DNA from: Alkalibacillus aidingensis
GTDB taxonomy: Bacteria > Bacillota > Bacilli > Bacillales > Alkalibacillaceae
Length of the DNA: 64,000 nucleotides
Assembly: GCF_014595945.1 (NCBI RefSeq)
Contig: NZ_JABXWU010000003.1
Location: forward strand, 148,685 to 212,684
Reading direction: 5' to 3'
This document shows positions 35,725 through 44,403 of the stretch, one piece after another. Both the position numbers and the translations under genes were made by a program. The notes beneath the pieces are model-generated. The model was not told the DNA's origin and did no database searches. It saw only the letters and a list, made by a program, of their open reading frames with translations. Numbering within the stretch: position 1 is the first letter of the stretch; each line of letters opens with the position of its first letter.

Positions 35725-36114
35725 ATGGATCATCAACAAATGGCATTAATACATATTCTTTCGTGGAGTACTGCAATTATTCTTTTTGTAGTTGCTTATG
35801 TCATGATTAAGCAAAATAAGGTCGAAAAGCCGATCAAGATTATTCAAATGATTCTTCGTGTTTTATATTTACTTATTGTAGCAACAGGTGCGGATTTGTT
35901 CTTCCGTTTTTACTTTGGCATACAGAGTGAGTTTTTTGCTGAATCAGTCATTAAGGCAGTCGTTGGTGTTTGGGTAATTGCTGCAATTGAAATGACCTTG
36001 GCAAAAGCTAAGAAAGGTAAAAAAGAATTTAGCGGTTGGTTACAGTTAGCTATTTCATTAATCTTAGTGTTAGCGTTAGGATTCGGACGTTTACCATTTG
36101 GATTTTTACCGTAA
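35725..36114 (+). CDS. yisL: YisL family (UPF0344) membrane protein
   Basis: 129 residues, ATG at 35725 behind AAGGAGG. Four membrane helices in the UPF0344 arrangement: IHILSWSTAIILFVVAYVM, MILRVLYLLIVATGADLFF, AVVGVWVIAAIEMTLAKAKKGKK, and a last helix ending GFGRLPFG. YisL of B. subtilis is 118 aa. Function unknown. Confidence 0.9.
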   Translation: MDHQQMALIHILSWSTAIILFVVAYVMIKQNKVEKPIKIIQMILRVLYLLIVATGADLFFRFYFGIQSEFFAESVIKAVVGVWVIAAIEMTLAKAKKGKKEFSGWLQLAISLILVLALGFGRLPFGFLP

Positions 36115-36121
36115 TTGTAAT

Positions 36122-36151
36122 AAAAAAAAGTCCCGTCATGGGGCTTTTTCC
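36122..36151 (+). terminator. Terminator after yisL
   Basis: AAAAAGTCCC / GGGGCTTTTT with a GTCAT loop; the As before and Ts after make it bidirectional in form. Confidence 0.7.
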
Positions 36152-36205
36152 GTTTAATAGGCTATTTTTGAATATTTGGACGAGTGATAGAGGAGAGAGT
36201 TCGCC

Positions 36206-37636
36206 ATGAAACGTTTATTATATATGGTTTTGCTTATTTTATTTAGTTGTTTAGTTGCTCCGTTAGTAGGGTTTGCTGATGGGGAAGAAGATGAGCAACA
36301 TAGTTATTATTATATTTTAATTGATCGTTTTCAAAATTCGAACCAGGCTTCTGAGGATGTAGTTGATCGTGGTGATCCCCTAGGTTTCCATGGGGGCGAA
36401 TTTGCTGGAATTGCCGATCGTGTTAGTCATTTAAATGAATTAGGAATCACCCATGTCGTGCTATCACCTGTCTTTTCTAGCGAAGATTATTTAGGACAAG
36501 TCGTCAGTGATTATGAATCTGTTCAAGAGACTTATGGGACTTTAGATGAACTTCAATCCGTTGTCGAGACGTTAAGTGATCATGGAATTGAGACCATCCT
36601 TCATTTTCCGATCAATCAAGTGAGTTCTGATAGTGCGTTAATAGATGAGGATTGGATCTCTGAGAATGGAGATATTTTTCTGGAAGAGGATGCGGCTCAA
36701 GATTATATGGTTGAGATGATGCGTCATTGGCAGGAACTTTTAGAAACCGATGGATTTTATGTTAATGACATTGATGAGCGTCCGTTGTCATTTTGGGAAG
36801 AAGCTAGCAGTCAATTGTCAGATCAACTGTGGATCGGTCAACTTAACAATTTTGATGAGGAAAATTTTGATCTCTACCTTGACGGAGGTTTTGACAGAAT
36901 CTTAAATCAAACTTTTAGGGATGAAGCTATTGATATTTTTAAGGATGTGGAAACTGAACTATCCTCTCTAGTATCAGGTCCTTTCGTACAAGATTCACGT
37001 GTCATTCATTACATGGATACTTATCATACAGATCGTTTTACCCGAGCGATGGAAGAGACGGGTTTTCATCCGATCACACGTTGGAAAATGGCTTTAACCT
37101 TTATGTTTATGACACCGAATGAGCCATGGCTGTTCCAAGGCACTGAGGTACCAATGGATGGGGAAGTGGAAGATGCTACCCATCACGATATGGTCAATTT
37201 TTTAGGGGGCGATGATCAGCTTATTCGACACATTGAGAAGTTAACGAGTTTGGTTAATGAGTTTCCAGCTTTACGAGATGGTTCGATGGAAGTGCTTCAC
37301 GATGAAGGGGACTTTCTAGTATTTGAAAGAAATTTAGATGATGAACAATTCATAGTCGCGATTAATAATAGTACGGGTCAAGAACATGTAGACCTTACCC
37401 ATTTAGATTCTAATCTTGAGCTCAGTGGACTATTAGATAATGACTTAGTTCGCGAAAATGAAGATGGAGCTTATACGATCGCTTTAGGAAGAGAAGCGGT
37501 CAACGTCTATCAAGTCCAGACAGACCAAGGAATCAATTGGACTATCACGTTAGTTTTCGTTGGAATTATGGGTGGATTTATGATCTTCGCATTCGTGATG
37601 TATCGTAAGAATAAGAACGCAAGGGGTAAGGAATAG
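36206..37636 (+). CDS. Membrane-anchored GH13 alpha-amylase-like pseudoenzyme
   Basis: 476 residues, ATG at 36206 behind AGAGGAGAG. A signal peptide (1-24), an amylase barrel (from YYYILIDRFQN and FHGGEFAGIADRVSHLNELG to about 340), a C-terminal beta domain and a final helix (about 446-466) with a basic tail, so it is anchored facing outward. All four GH13 catalytic regions are altered. Region I reads HFPINQ (133-138) for DxxxNH. Region II is GFYVN with Asn187 where the nucleophile Asp should be and Tyr185 for Arg. Region III has Gln212 for the acid Glu. Region IV is MDTYH (270-274) for LDNHD. Hydrolysis is therefore very unlikely; glycan binding or a structural role is inferred. Confidence 0.88.
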   Translation: MKRLLYMVLLILFSCLVAPLVGFADGEEDEQHSYYYILIDRFQNSNQASEDVVDRGDPLGFHGGEFAGIADRVSHLNELGITHVVLSPVFSSEDYLGQVVSDYESVQETYGTLDELQSVVETLSDHGIETILHFPINQVSSDSALIDEDWISENGDIFLEEDAAQDYMVEMMRHWQELLETDGFYVNDIDERPLSFWEEASSQLSDQLWIGQLNNFDEENFDLYLDGGFDRILNQTFRDEAIDIFKDVETELSSLVSGPFVQDSRVIHYMDTYHTDRFTRAMEETGFHPITRWKMALTFMFMTPNEPWLFQGTEVPMDGEVEDATHHDMVNFLGGDDQLIRHIEKLTSLVNEFPALRDGSMEVLHDEGDFLVFERNLDDEQFIVAINNSTGQEHVDLTHLDSNLELSGLLDNDLVRENEDGAYTIALGREAVNVYQVQTDQGINWTITLVFVGIMGGFMIFAFVMYRKNKNARGKE

Positions 37637-37656
37637 AGTTTTGAAGAAGAGATAGG

Positions 37657-37690
37657 GCTGAATTGCTTTAGTGCAATTCAGTCATTTTTT
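37657..37690 (+). terminator. Terminator after the GH13-like gene
   Basis: CTGAATTGC / GCAATTCAG with a short loop, then CATTTTTT. Confidence 0.8.
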
Positions 37691-37753
37691 ATGAGGTAAT
37701 GTTAACTAGCTCTAAAAATAGATGGGACTGATTTGAAAGCATATAAAACTTGC

Positions 37754-37960
37754 TTATTCATAAAAACCAATCCAGTTGAGTAATAAGGCCAGTGCAACTA
37801 CTGTTACTGTGCCTGTAATTAATAAGGAAAAGATCACTTTAATCTTTTTAATTTGAAACCAAACGAATACAAGAATTAAGGCTACAACGATCAATCCAAT
37901 GACGATTGCAGCATTGACATTGGTTGGAGTAATCCAATCATACCAATTTAACCAGTCCAT
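37754..37960 (-). CDS. Small two-helix membrane protein
   Basis: 68 residues, ATG at 37960 behind AAGGAGG. Trp/Tyr-rich start (M-D-W-L-N-W-Y-D-W), then two hydrophobic helices (about 16-36 and 43-62) split by QIKKIKV. No family recognised. Confidence 0.7.
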   Translation of the reverse strand: MDWLNWYDWITPTNVNAAIVIGLIVVALILVFVWFQIKKIKVIFSLLITGTVTVVALALLLNWIGFYE

Positions 37961-38143
37961 ATGTACCTCCTTACCTGAAGAAATTGATAAAAACTCAAGA
38001 CTTTTTAAATTAAAAATGGTGTTTACTAGTGTTATTATACCATTATATGATGGAGATGGTGAATTATTAGAAAATCATTTGTGGAAATATCATATCTGTT
38101 GATTATTTTTAGTTAGCTTTACTATCAAGCTGTTTTTTATAAA

Positions 38144-38180
38144 AAAACCAGATGAAAAGATTAACCAATCTTTCATCTGG
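38144..38180 (-). terminator. Terminator after degV
   Basis: CCAGATGAAAGATT / AATCTTTTCATCTGG on the minus strand, then seven Ts. Confidence 0.85.
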
Positions 38181-38198
38181 GTATATTTGTTTTATAGA

Positions 38199-39059
38199 CT
38201 ACTTTTCGACTTCATCTAAGAAGAATAGAGCGATCGTTCCTGGACCAGCGTGCGCACCAATTGCTGAGCCGATTTGATGGATGATGATATCTTTTGGATT
38301 AAGGGCCTCACGCAGCCGTTCAGCTAGCATTTGTGCTCTCTCTTCGTCATCACCATGAGTTATAGCGATGGTTTGTTGGTCAAATGACTGGCCTCGTTCT
38401 TTTGTTAAATCAGTCATACGTCCAAGGACTTTTTTAGTTCCTCGGATTTTTTCAAGTGGGACAAGTCTGCCATCTTCCACATGGAGAAGAGGTTTAATTT
38501 TTAACATGCCACCAACAAAAGCTTGAGCTTTGCTGACTCTACCCCCACGTTGAAGGTATTCTAAATCATCAACAGTAAAAATGTGTACCATGTGATTGAC
38601 GTAAAATTGAGCACGATCTAGGATGTCCTGAATGCTTCCACCAGATTCAATAGCTTTAGCCGTATGATAAGCAATAAGCCCATGTCCCATTGAAGCTGCT
38701 TTAGTATCAATGATATAAATTTCAGCTTGACTAAATTCATCTTCCACCTGTTGTTTGGCTATCATAGCACTTTGATAGGTACCTGATAGTTCAGAGGAGA
38801 ATGCTAGATAAATAATGGGTCTTTGTTGTTCAGCATACTTTTTGAATAATTCATAAAAAGTATCGGGAGTTGCTTGAGCGGTCTTTGGAGCTGCACCATT
38901 TCGCATGGCTTCATAAACAGCTGTTGAATCAATTGTGTCGCGATCGTAATAATCTTTGTGATCTAGATGGACAATAAGTGATACGAGGTCAATGTCATAT
39001 TTGTCTATGATGTCTTGTGGTAAATCCGAACCTGAATCAACGATTAATTTTACGTTCAT
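38199..39059 (-). CDS. yitS: DegV family fatty-acid-binding protein (YitS)
   Basis: 286 residues, ATG at 39059 behind AGGAGG. DegV domain over the full length: VDSGSDLP at the start, TSQATPDTFYELF-like region (here TAQATPDTFYELF), and DTKAASMGHGL, VDDLEYLQRGGRVSKAQAFVG and GPGTIALFF at the end. Such proteins bind a fatty acid and hand it to the FakA kinase. Divergent to yitT as in B. subtilis, which supports yitS. Confidence 0.9.
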   Translation of the reverse strand: MNVKLIVDSGSDLPQDIIDKYDIDLVSLIVHLDHKDYYDRDTIDSTAVYEAMRNGAAPKTAQATPDTFYELFKKYAEQQRPIIYLAFSSELSGTYQSAMIAKQQVEDEFSQAEIYIIDTKAASMGHGLIAYHTAKAIESGGSIQDILDRAQFYVNHMVHIFTVDDLEYLQRGGRVSKAQAFVGGMLKIKPLLHVEDGRLVPLEKIRGTKKVLGRMTDLTKERGQSFDQQTIAITHGDDEERAQMLAERLREALNPKDIIIHQIGSAIGAHAGPGTIALFFLDEVEK

Positions 39060-39150
39060 GGACTTCCTCCTAGATTTATCTTAAAATTCGTTATTATACT
39101 AAGTTTAATAGGACAATTTACATACGTCAATGTTTAGACAGGAGGCTATT

Positions 39151-40005
39151 ATGTTTATATTTGAAGCAAAGCGTTTTGCGATTGTTATTGTTGGGGCCCT
39201 ACTTAATGCTATGGCCTTAAACTTCTTCTTAATTCAAGCTAATGTATTTGCGAGTGGCTTTACGGGAGTTGCTCAGCTTGGATCAAGTATTTTTCAAGAC
39301 TTTCTAAATGTCGATATTAGTACAGGTATCTTGCTATTTTTACTAAATATTCCGGTTGTTATTTTAGGTTGGTTGAAAGTAGGACGAGGTTTTACCGTTT
39401 ATAGTGTTATTTCAGTTGGCTTTACGACATTGTTCTTAGAAACGATTCCACTTATGGATTTGGCTGATGACATTTTACTTAATGCCGTTTTTGGTGGGTT
39501 ACTAAGTGGTGTTGGTGTGGGAATTACCCTTAAATTAGGTGCCTCAACGGGTGGTATGGATATTATCGCTATGGTACTTTCACGGTTAAAGGATCGCCCC
39601 ATTGGGGTTTACTTCTTAACACTTAATGGGTTGATCATCGTTTTTGCTGGGTTAGTATATGACCCCGAAAAAGCTCTTTATACGTTGGTTACTTTGTATG
39701 TAACAACACGCGTAATTGATGCGATCCATACTCGTCATGAGAAGTTGACGGCTATGATTGTCACTTCGAAAGGACAGGAAGTAACAAAAGCTATTCATTC
39801 GCAGATGGTCCGTGGGATTACACGTGTACCGGCTAAAGGAGCTTTTACAGATGAGGATCGTGAAATGTTAATGATGGTTGTAACACGTTATGAATTGTAT
39901 GATTTAGAACATATTGTTAAGGAGGCCGATCCCAACTCCTTTACTAATATTGTCCAAACAGCGGGGATTTTTGGGTTTTTCCGAAAAGAGGACGAGAAGG
40001 TGTAA
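39151..40005 (+). CDS. yitT: YitT family membrane protein (DUF2179)
   Basis: 284 residues from ATG 39151 (M-F-I-F-E-A-K-R) behind AGGAGG; an upstream ATG is less well placed. Five to six helices include ANVFASGFTGVAQL and GVGITLKLGASTGGMDIIAMVLSR. A cytoplasmic DUF2179 domain follows at about 215-280 (TRVPAKGAFTDEDREMLMMVVTRYE). Function unknown; it may be a transporter. Confidence 0.92.
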   Translation: MFIFEAKRFAIVIVGALLNAMALNFFLIQANVFASGFTGVAQLGSSIFQDFLNVDISTGILLFLLNIPVVILGWLKVGRGFTVYSVISVGFTTLFLETIPLMDLADDILLNAVFGGLLSGVGVGITLKLGASTGGMDIIAMVLSRLKDRPIGVYFLTLNGLIIVFAGLVYDPEKALYTLVTLYVTTRVIDAIHTRHEKLTAMIVTSKGQEVTKAIHSQMVRGITRVPAKGAFTDEDREMLMMVVTRYELYDLEHIVKEADPNSFTNIVQTAGIFGFFRKEDEKV

Positions 40006-40063
40006 CTTATAAAAAGTTCCAACGTCTAAATAGATACAACCATAGAAAAAAGGGGTGGCCAAG

Positions 40064-40921
40064 ATGAAGCAGTTACTAGGCTTTATAATTGCATTTGGAC
40101 TAATTTTCTTACTTACAGGATGTGGCGTTTCAGGTCAAGAAGATCATTCTACATCTGGGGACGGTACGGATCAACAAGGAGAAGTGAATGAAGTGGAGGA
40201 ATTGTTAGATCAGTTGAAATTTGATATTGATCTTGAAAATCAGGATGACCACTTAATCGTTAAGATGACTCTAGAGCATATGGGCGATGATGAAATGACG
40301 TTATCTTTTTCCTCAGGACAGCAGTATGAAATTGTTGTGAGTGAACAAGAGTCTGGGGAAGAAGTTTACCGTTATTCTGAAGGAAAGATGTTTACACAAG
40401 CTATTATTACAGAAGATCTTAAACCAGGTGATCAGCTGACATGGGAAGAAGAATGGGACTACACTCATGAAGGTGAGAGAGTGGAATCTGATGATTACGA
40501 TGTCAGTGTGGAAATGTTACCACAAGAAGTTGACGGTCATACTGTAGAAGAATCTTCATTAATAAAGAAATCAACTATTCAAGTATCAGACGAAGTAGTT
40601 GAATCAGCAAACTCTGATGATGAGCGATTCCGTCACATAGAGGTTAGTGGTGAGAATGGCGATTATCAAGTGACTGGAGAAACTAAAGAAGAAAACTTCC
40701 ATTATTCAGTAGAGGATGGTCATCATCTATTTATGAATAATGAAAAGGTTGAACTTGGTGAATCAAGTGATGATGAGTGGCAGTCATTTGAACTAGAGAT
40801 TTCAATTGATGAGGAAAATCTACCTGAGTACGGTGTTCTTTCCTTGATTTTATATCAATACGATGATGAAACTGAAGAACAGACCAACCATTATCATACT
40901 AAACTTGAAGATTTTAACTAA
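40064..40921 (+). CDS. Lipoprotein with BsuPI-type domain
   Basis: 285 residues from ATG 40064, behind AAAAAGGGG; a GTG three codons upstream overlaps the site. The lipobox is LTGC (Cys20). Residues about 50-150 look like the BsuPI domain known from the intracellular proteinase inhibitor: SSGQQYEIVVSEQESGEEVYRYSEGKMFTQ, then LKPGDQLTWEEEWDY. Here it is secreted and lipidated and followed by about 130 acidic residues of unknown fold. In B. subtilis the ipi gene is, as I recall, also near yitT. Extracellular protease inhibition is possible, not shown. Confidence 0.8.
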   Translation: MKQLLGFIIAFGLIFLLTGCGVSGQEDHSTSGDGTDQQGEVNEVEELLDQLKFDIDLENQDDHLIVKMTLEHMGDDEMTLSFSSGQQYEIVVSEQESGEEVYRYSEGKMFTQAIITEDLKPGDQLTWEEEWDYTHEGERVESDDYDVSVEMLPQEVDGHTVEESSLIKKSTIQVSDEVVESANSDDERFRHIEVSGENGDYQVTGETKEENFHYSVEDGHHLFMNNEKVELGESSDDEWQSFELEISIDEENLPEYGVLSLILYQYDDETEEQTNHYHTKLEDFN

Positions 40922-40933
40922 ATAAATATAAAA

Positions 40934-40967
40934 CAAAGCCACCTAACTAATTAGCTAGGTGGCTTTG
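40934..40967. terminator. Hairpin between convergent genes
   Basis: CAAAGCCACCTA / TAGGTGGCTTTG with a ten-base loop; the better T-rich tail is on the minus strand. Confidence 0.7.
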
Positions 40968-40987
40968 GTGATAACAAGGATGGTCAA

Positions 40988-41251
40988 TTAATAACCATAG
41001 CCTTCTATAACTTTTTCTACCTTGGGCGTAAGCTCTTCCCATTGTGCATCAAACGTCTTATTAACAGTAATGAAGTTATAATAACCGAAGACATTATCAA
41101 CACCTTCAAGTTCCATAAGATCATTTAAAATATCAAATTCGCTCGTTTCACCCTGCATGACAGAAATGCTGTCATCTCCTTCAAAAATCACACGATCGAC
41201 AGTAAATTTCATTGCATTTGGATTTGGAGTTGGTTCGGTAATTACAGCCAT
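40988..41251 (-). CDS. NifU N-terminal-domain (Fe-S scaffold-like) protein
   Basis: 87 residues, ATG at 41251 behind GGGAGGGA. It starts ITEPTPNPNAMKFTVDR, the signature of the Nfu N-terminal domain, with MELEGVDNVFGYYNFITVNK after it. The C-terminal CxxC domain of true Nfu scaffolds is missing; there is no cysteine at all. A helper in Fe-S assembly or sensing is inferred from the family only. Confidence 0.85.
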   Translation of the reverse strand: MAVITEPTPNPNAMKFTVDRVIFEGDDSISVMQGETSEFDILNDLMELEGVDNVFGYYNFITVNKTFDAQWEELTPKVEKVIEGYGY

Positions 41252-41359
41252 TGGACAATCCCTCCCTAGGTTTCTCTCTTATATATTAGCATGAAAAAAG
41301 TCGATAAAAAAGCAAAGTCATGAATAAAATGATATGATAATTATAGAGGAGAGGATTTA

Positions 41360-41815
41360 ATGAGGTATTTGTACATAGCATTAGTAGTTGGATTGGTTTC
41401 ATCCACAGCGATAAGCCTCTATTTTTATATAATTGAAGCCTTTACTGGAAAACAGTTGTTTACGTTACTTTTAAACCTTGACTTTATTTTTGATCCCCCT
41501 GAAACTGTACCGGATAATTTGTATATGGCTTTTGAGTATTCACTACATGTGTTGGTGGCTACATTGATTGCATCGATCTATCTATATTTAATTACTAAGC
41601 GAAAAGGTTTGTGGAAGAGACGGTTAGAAGTTGCGGCTTTATTGACGTTTATAGCTTTTTTAACCTACTTTCCCTTAACGGCTATAGCAAAAACGACGAC
41701 ACCTGCTCCTACAGATCTCGTCGCTATCTTTGATTGGTTTATTGGACATGTCATTTTCTTCTTTAATTTATATTACATTTCTGAATGGTTGTTTCACAAA
41801 CACAAAGGGCATTAA
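41360..41815 (+). CDS. Four-helix membrane protein of unknown function
   Basis: 151 residues, ATG at 41360 behind GAGGAGAGG. Hydrophobic helices at about 5-27, 63-85, 96-114 and 127-145, with a basic KRKGLWKRR loop. The stop overlaps the stop of the convergent dat gene by two bases (TTAA at 41812-41815). No family recognised. Confidence 0.75.
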   Translation: MRYLYIALVVGLVSSTAISLYFYIIEAFTGKQLFTLLLNLDFIFDPPETVPDNLYMAFEYSLHVLVATLIASIYLYLITKRKGLWKRRLEVAALLTFIAFLTYFPLTAIAKTTTPAPTDLVAIFDWFIGHVIFFFNLYYISEWLFHKHKGH

Positions 41816-42666
41816 TGAGTTGGTATTTGATTAAGATCCTTATACTTAAAAAATGTCTCTAGTAACTGCTTACTGATAGGGCCTGGCTTGTTATTGGCGA
41901 CTGGTTCACCGTCAACATTAACGACAGGCAGCATTTCAGAAGTTGTTGATGAAATGAATACTTCATCAGCTTGCTTTAAATCATTAATGGAAAATATCGT
42001 TTCTTTATAAGGAATGTTCAATTCTTTAGCAAGATACAAAAGGTAACGTCTATTGATGCCATTGAGTATGTAATTGTCGGCAGGATGGGTGTAAATAGTA
42101 CCATCTTTGACGATAAACACATTTGTTGAAGAGCCTTCTGTTACATGATTTTCATCACGATAGAAAATCGCTTCGGTTGCTCCTGCTTCAACGGCTTTTT
42201 GTTTGGTCATTACATTGCCTAGGAGGTTGAGACTCTTAATGTCACAACGTAACCAACGGAAGTCCTCTTCTAAAATTACCTTAATCCCTTTTGATTGTGC
42301 TTCAGTGGGACTCGTAGCTTTAATCGGATAAGCGAAAACCATAGGTGATGTATCCTTGGGAAATGGATGTGATCTTGGTGCAATACCTCGAGTGATTTGT
42401 ATATAGATAGCGCCATCTTCAACATCATTTAAATCTATTAACTGGTGAAGGTGATCATGGACGTTCTCTTCAGATATATTAAAGTTAATCCCCGTTTCAT
42501 TAAGGCTATATTGTAATCGCTCAAGATGATCTTGTAGTAAAAAATATCTACCTTCATAAACACGAATCACTTCATAAACACCGTCGCCAAATTGGTGACC
42601 CCGATCTTCCATATCTATTGTGGCATATTCTCTTTCGATGAACTGGTTGTTCTTTAGTACAATCAT
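41812..42666 (-). CDS. dat: D-amino-acid transaminase Dat
   Basis: 284 residues. ATG 42666 (M-I-V-L-K-N) is nine bases behind GGGAG; a TTG three codons upstream touches that site. A class-IV PLP enzyme making D-glutamate/D-alanine for the cell wall. DRGHQFGDGVYEVIRVYEG is the N-terminal mark, PLP-binding Lys144 lies in CDIKSLNLLGN, and EGSSTNVF and ISSTTSEMLPV follow. The order agrees well with Bacillus Dat (282-283 aa). Confidence 0.94.
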   Translation of the reverse strand: MIVLKNNQFIEREYATIDMEDRGHQFGDGVYEVIRVYEGRYFLLQDHLERLQYSLNETGINFNISEENVHDHLHQLIDLNDVEDGAIYIQITRGIAPRSHPFPKDTSPMVFAYPIKATSPTEAQSKGIKVILEEDFRWLRCDIKSLNLLGNVMTKQKAVEAGATEAIFYRDENHVTEGSSTNVFIVKDGTIYTHPADNYILNGINRRYLLYLAKELNIPYKETIFSINDLKQADEVFISSTTSEMLPVVNVDGEPVANNKPGPISKQLLETFFKYKDLNQIPTH

Positions 42667-42731
42667 ATATGTCAACTCCCTTAGTTTCTTTATTATTTTA
42701 TGTTAGCTTTAAAAAATACGTGTGTAAATAT

Positions 42732-42769
42732 AAAAAAAGGCCCAAATGACAGATAGAGTCACTTGAACC
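42732..42769 (-). terminator. Terminator of the phn-type operon
   Basis: On the minus strand GGTTCAAGTGAC / GTCATTTGGGCC, then seven Ts, just after the last permease gene. Confidence 0.85.
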
Positions 42770-42784
42770 TTCTTGAATGGACTA

Positions 42785-43582
42785 TTAGACGATACGTTTA
42801 CGGATATACGTACTAGCATAGTCAATAAGTGTTACGACAATGATGATCACTAGTAAGATCATCCCCATATCGCTCCAGTTACGGTTACTTTGTGCGAAGA
42901 AGATCATTGTACCAATACCACCAGCACCAACATAACCTAGAATGGTTGATGCACGAACATCGATCTCAAAACGATAGATCGCGTATGATAGAAATTCCGG
43001 AATGACCTGTGGGATAATTCCGTGGAACATAATTTGAACTTTATTAGCACCATTAGCTTGCATGGCTTCAACAACGTTCATGTCAATTGATTCTAGTACT
43101 TCAGCATAAAGTTTACCAAGCATACCAGTTGAACCAATCGCAATTGCTAAAATACCTGCGAAAGGAGTTGGACCAACAGCCACAACGAATAAGATTGCTA
43201 AAATAATTTCCGGGAATGCACGAACACCACTTAAAATCCACTTACCAAATGTGGAAAGCATTTTATTATACGTCATATTAAATGCAGCAAGAAAGCCTAA
43301 TGGGACAGCAATTATTGCAGCTGCTAAAGAACCAACGTAAGCGATAAATATCGTTTCAATCATCATTTCAATAACTTCAGGACCTCGCTCCCAGTTGGGA
43401 CTAATTAATTGAGGAACAACCCGATCATAGTTTGAGCTAAATCGCTCTGCCACTCGAGCAAAGTCCACATTAATTGATAAGAATGTCCATAGGTAAAGGA
43501 TCACAATCGCAATGGCGATGGCAATGTTACGAACTAATTTTTTGGTTGATCTCGGTTTTTTTGGAGGTAATTGTTGGCTCAT
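42785..43582 (-). CDS. phnE: Phosphonate-type ABC permease PhnE (second copy)
   Basis: 265 residues, ATG at 43582 overlapping the stop of the first PhnE. It has six helices and the permease coupling motif EAMQANGANKVQIMFHGIIPQ, then ASTILGYVGAGGIG. The two PhnE proteins form the channel as a heterodimer. Last gene of the phnD-phnC-phnE-phnE unit. Confidence 0.88.
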   Translation of the reverse strand: MSQQLPPKKPRSTKKLVRNIAIAIAIVILYLWTFLSINVDFARVAERFSSNYDRVVPQLISPNWERGPEVIEMMIETIFIAYVGSLAAAIIAVPLGFLAAFNMTYNKMLSTFGKWILSGVRAFPEIILAILFVVAVGPTPFAGILAIAIGSTGMLGKLYAEVLESIDMNVVEAMQANGANKVQIMFHGIIPQVIPEFLSYAIYRFEIDVRASTILGYVGAGGIGTMIFFAQSNRNWSDMGMILLVIIIVVTLIDYASTYIRKRIV

Positions 43583-44403
43583 TAGATAATCGCCTCCCTT
43601 ATTTTACCGCTGATGTATTCAATGATGACTACAACAACGAAGATGATAGCTATAATGGTCATGACAGCACCATAATTGTTAAAACTAAATTGGTTCATGA
43701 GAAGCTGACCAATACCACCAGCACCTACTAAACCAATTACGACCGAAGCTCTGATGTTAATTTCGAATACATATAGTGAAAAAGATGTAAATTGTGGTAA
43801 TACTTGAGGAACGATTCCATAGGCAATTGCTTGAATCGTATTAGCCCCAGATGCACGCATGGCTTCGACAGGTTGCATATCTGCTGATTCGACAGTCTCA
43901 CTAATTAATTTAGCTAAGATTCCAAGTGAAAAGACAAATAGTGCAACGATACCACCGAATACACCAATTCCAAATAATCCAACGAAAATAACTGCTAGTA
44001 CAACATCAGGAATCGTACGTAAAACGTTCATAATAAAACGAGTAATGTTATAAACAAACCAGTTTGTCGTAATATTGTTTGCAGCTAATAGACTAACTGG
44101 GATAACGACTAAAGTTGAGAAGGTTGATGCGATAATGGCCATGTGAATTGTTTCAAACAGCCTTCCGACAGCAGGCCCTAAAATTGACATATTCATCGGG
44201 AATAATTTATCAGTTATTTGAGTCATATTCCCAAAGCCACGTGTAAGCTCAGCTAAGTCAACTCCCGTACGCCAAGAGCTAAAAAGTAAAAACATAATAA
44301 TAACAAAGAAGATCATGGTAATCTTGGCTTTGGCTCGCCAAGGAGAGAGCATTGGTGCGTATTGGTCCTCAGTTAGCGAGGGTTTATGCATGGGATTCGA
44401 CAT
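43582..44403 (-). CDS. phnE: Phosphonate-type ABC permease PhnE (first copy)
   Basis: 273 residues from ATG 44403 (M-S-N-P-M-H-K-P) behind GGAGGT; it overlaps the end of phnC by 20 bases. Six helices, with the coupling segment EAMRASGANTIQAIAYGIVPQ and ASVVIGLVGAGGIGQLL. Clearly a paralogue of the next gene. Confidence 0.88.
   Translation of the reverse strand: MSNPMHKPSLTEDQYAPMLSPWRAKAKITMIFFVIIMFLLFSSWRTGVDLAELTRGFGNMTQITDKLFPMNMSILGPAVGRLFETIHMAIIASTFSTLVVIPVSLLAANNITTNWFVYNITRFIMNVLRTIPDVVLAVIFVGLFGIGVFGGIVALFVFSLGILAKLISETVESADMQPVEAMRASGANTIQAIAYGIVPQVLPQFTSFSLYVFEINIRASVVIGLVGAGGIGQLLMNQFSFNNYGAVMTIIAIIFVVVVIIEYISGKIREAII

Noticed and set aside
37961..38143. Gene between the small membrane protein (37754) and the degV terminator
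   Set aside because: A short plus-strand frame exists but runs over the ribosome site of the minus-strand gene and has none itself.
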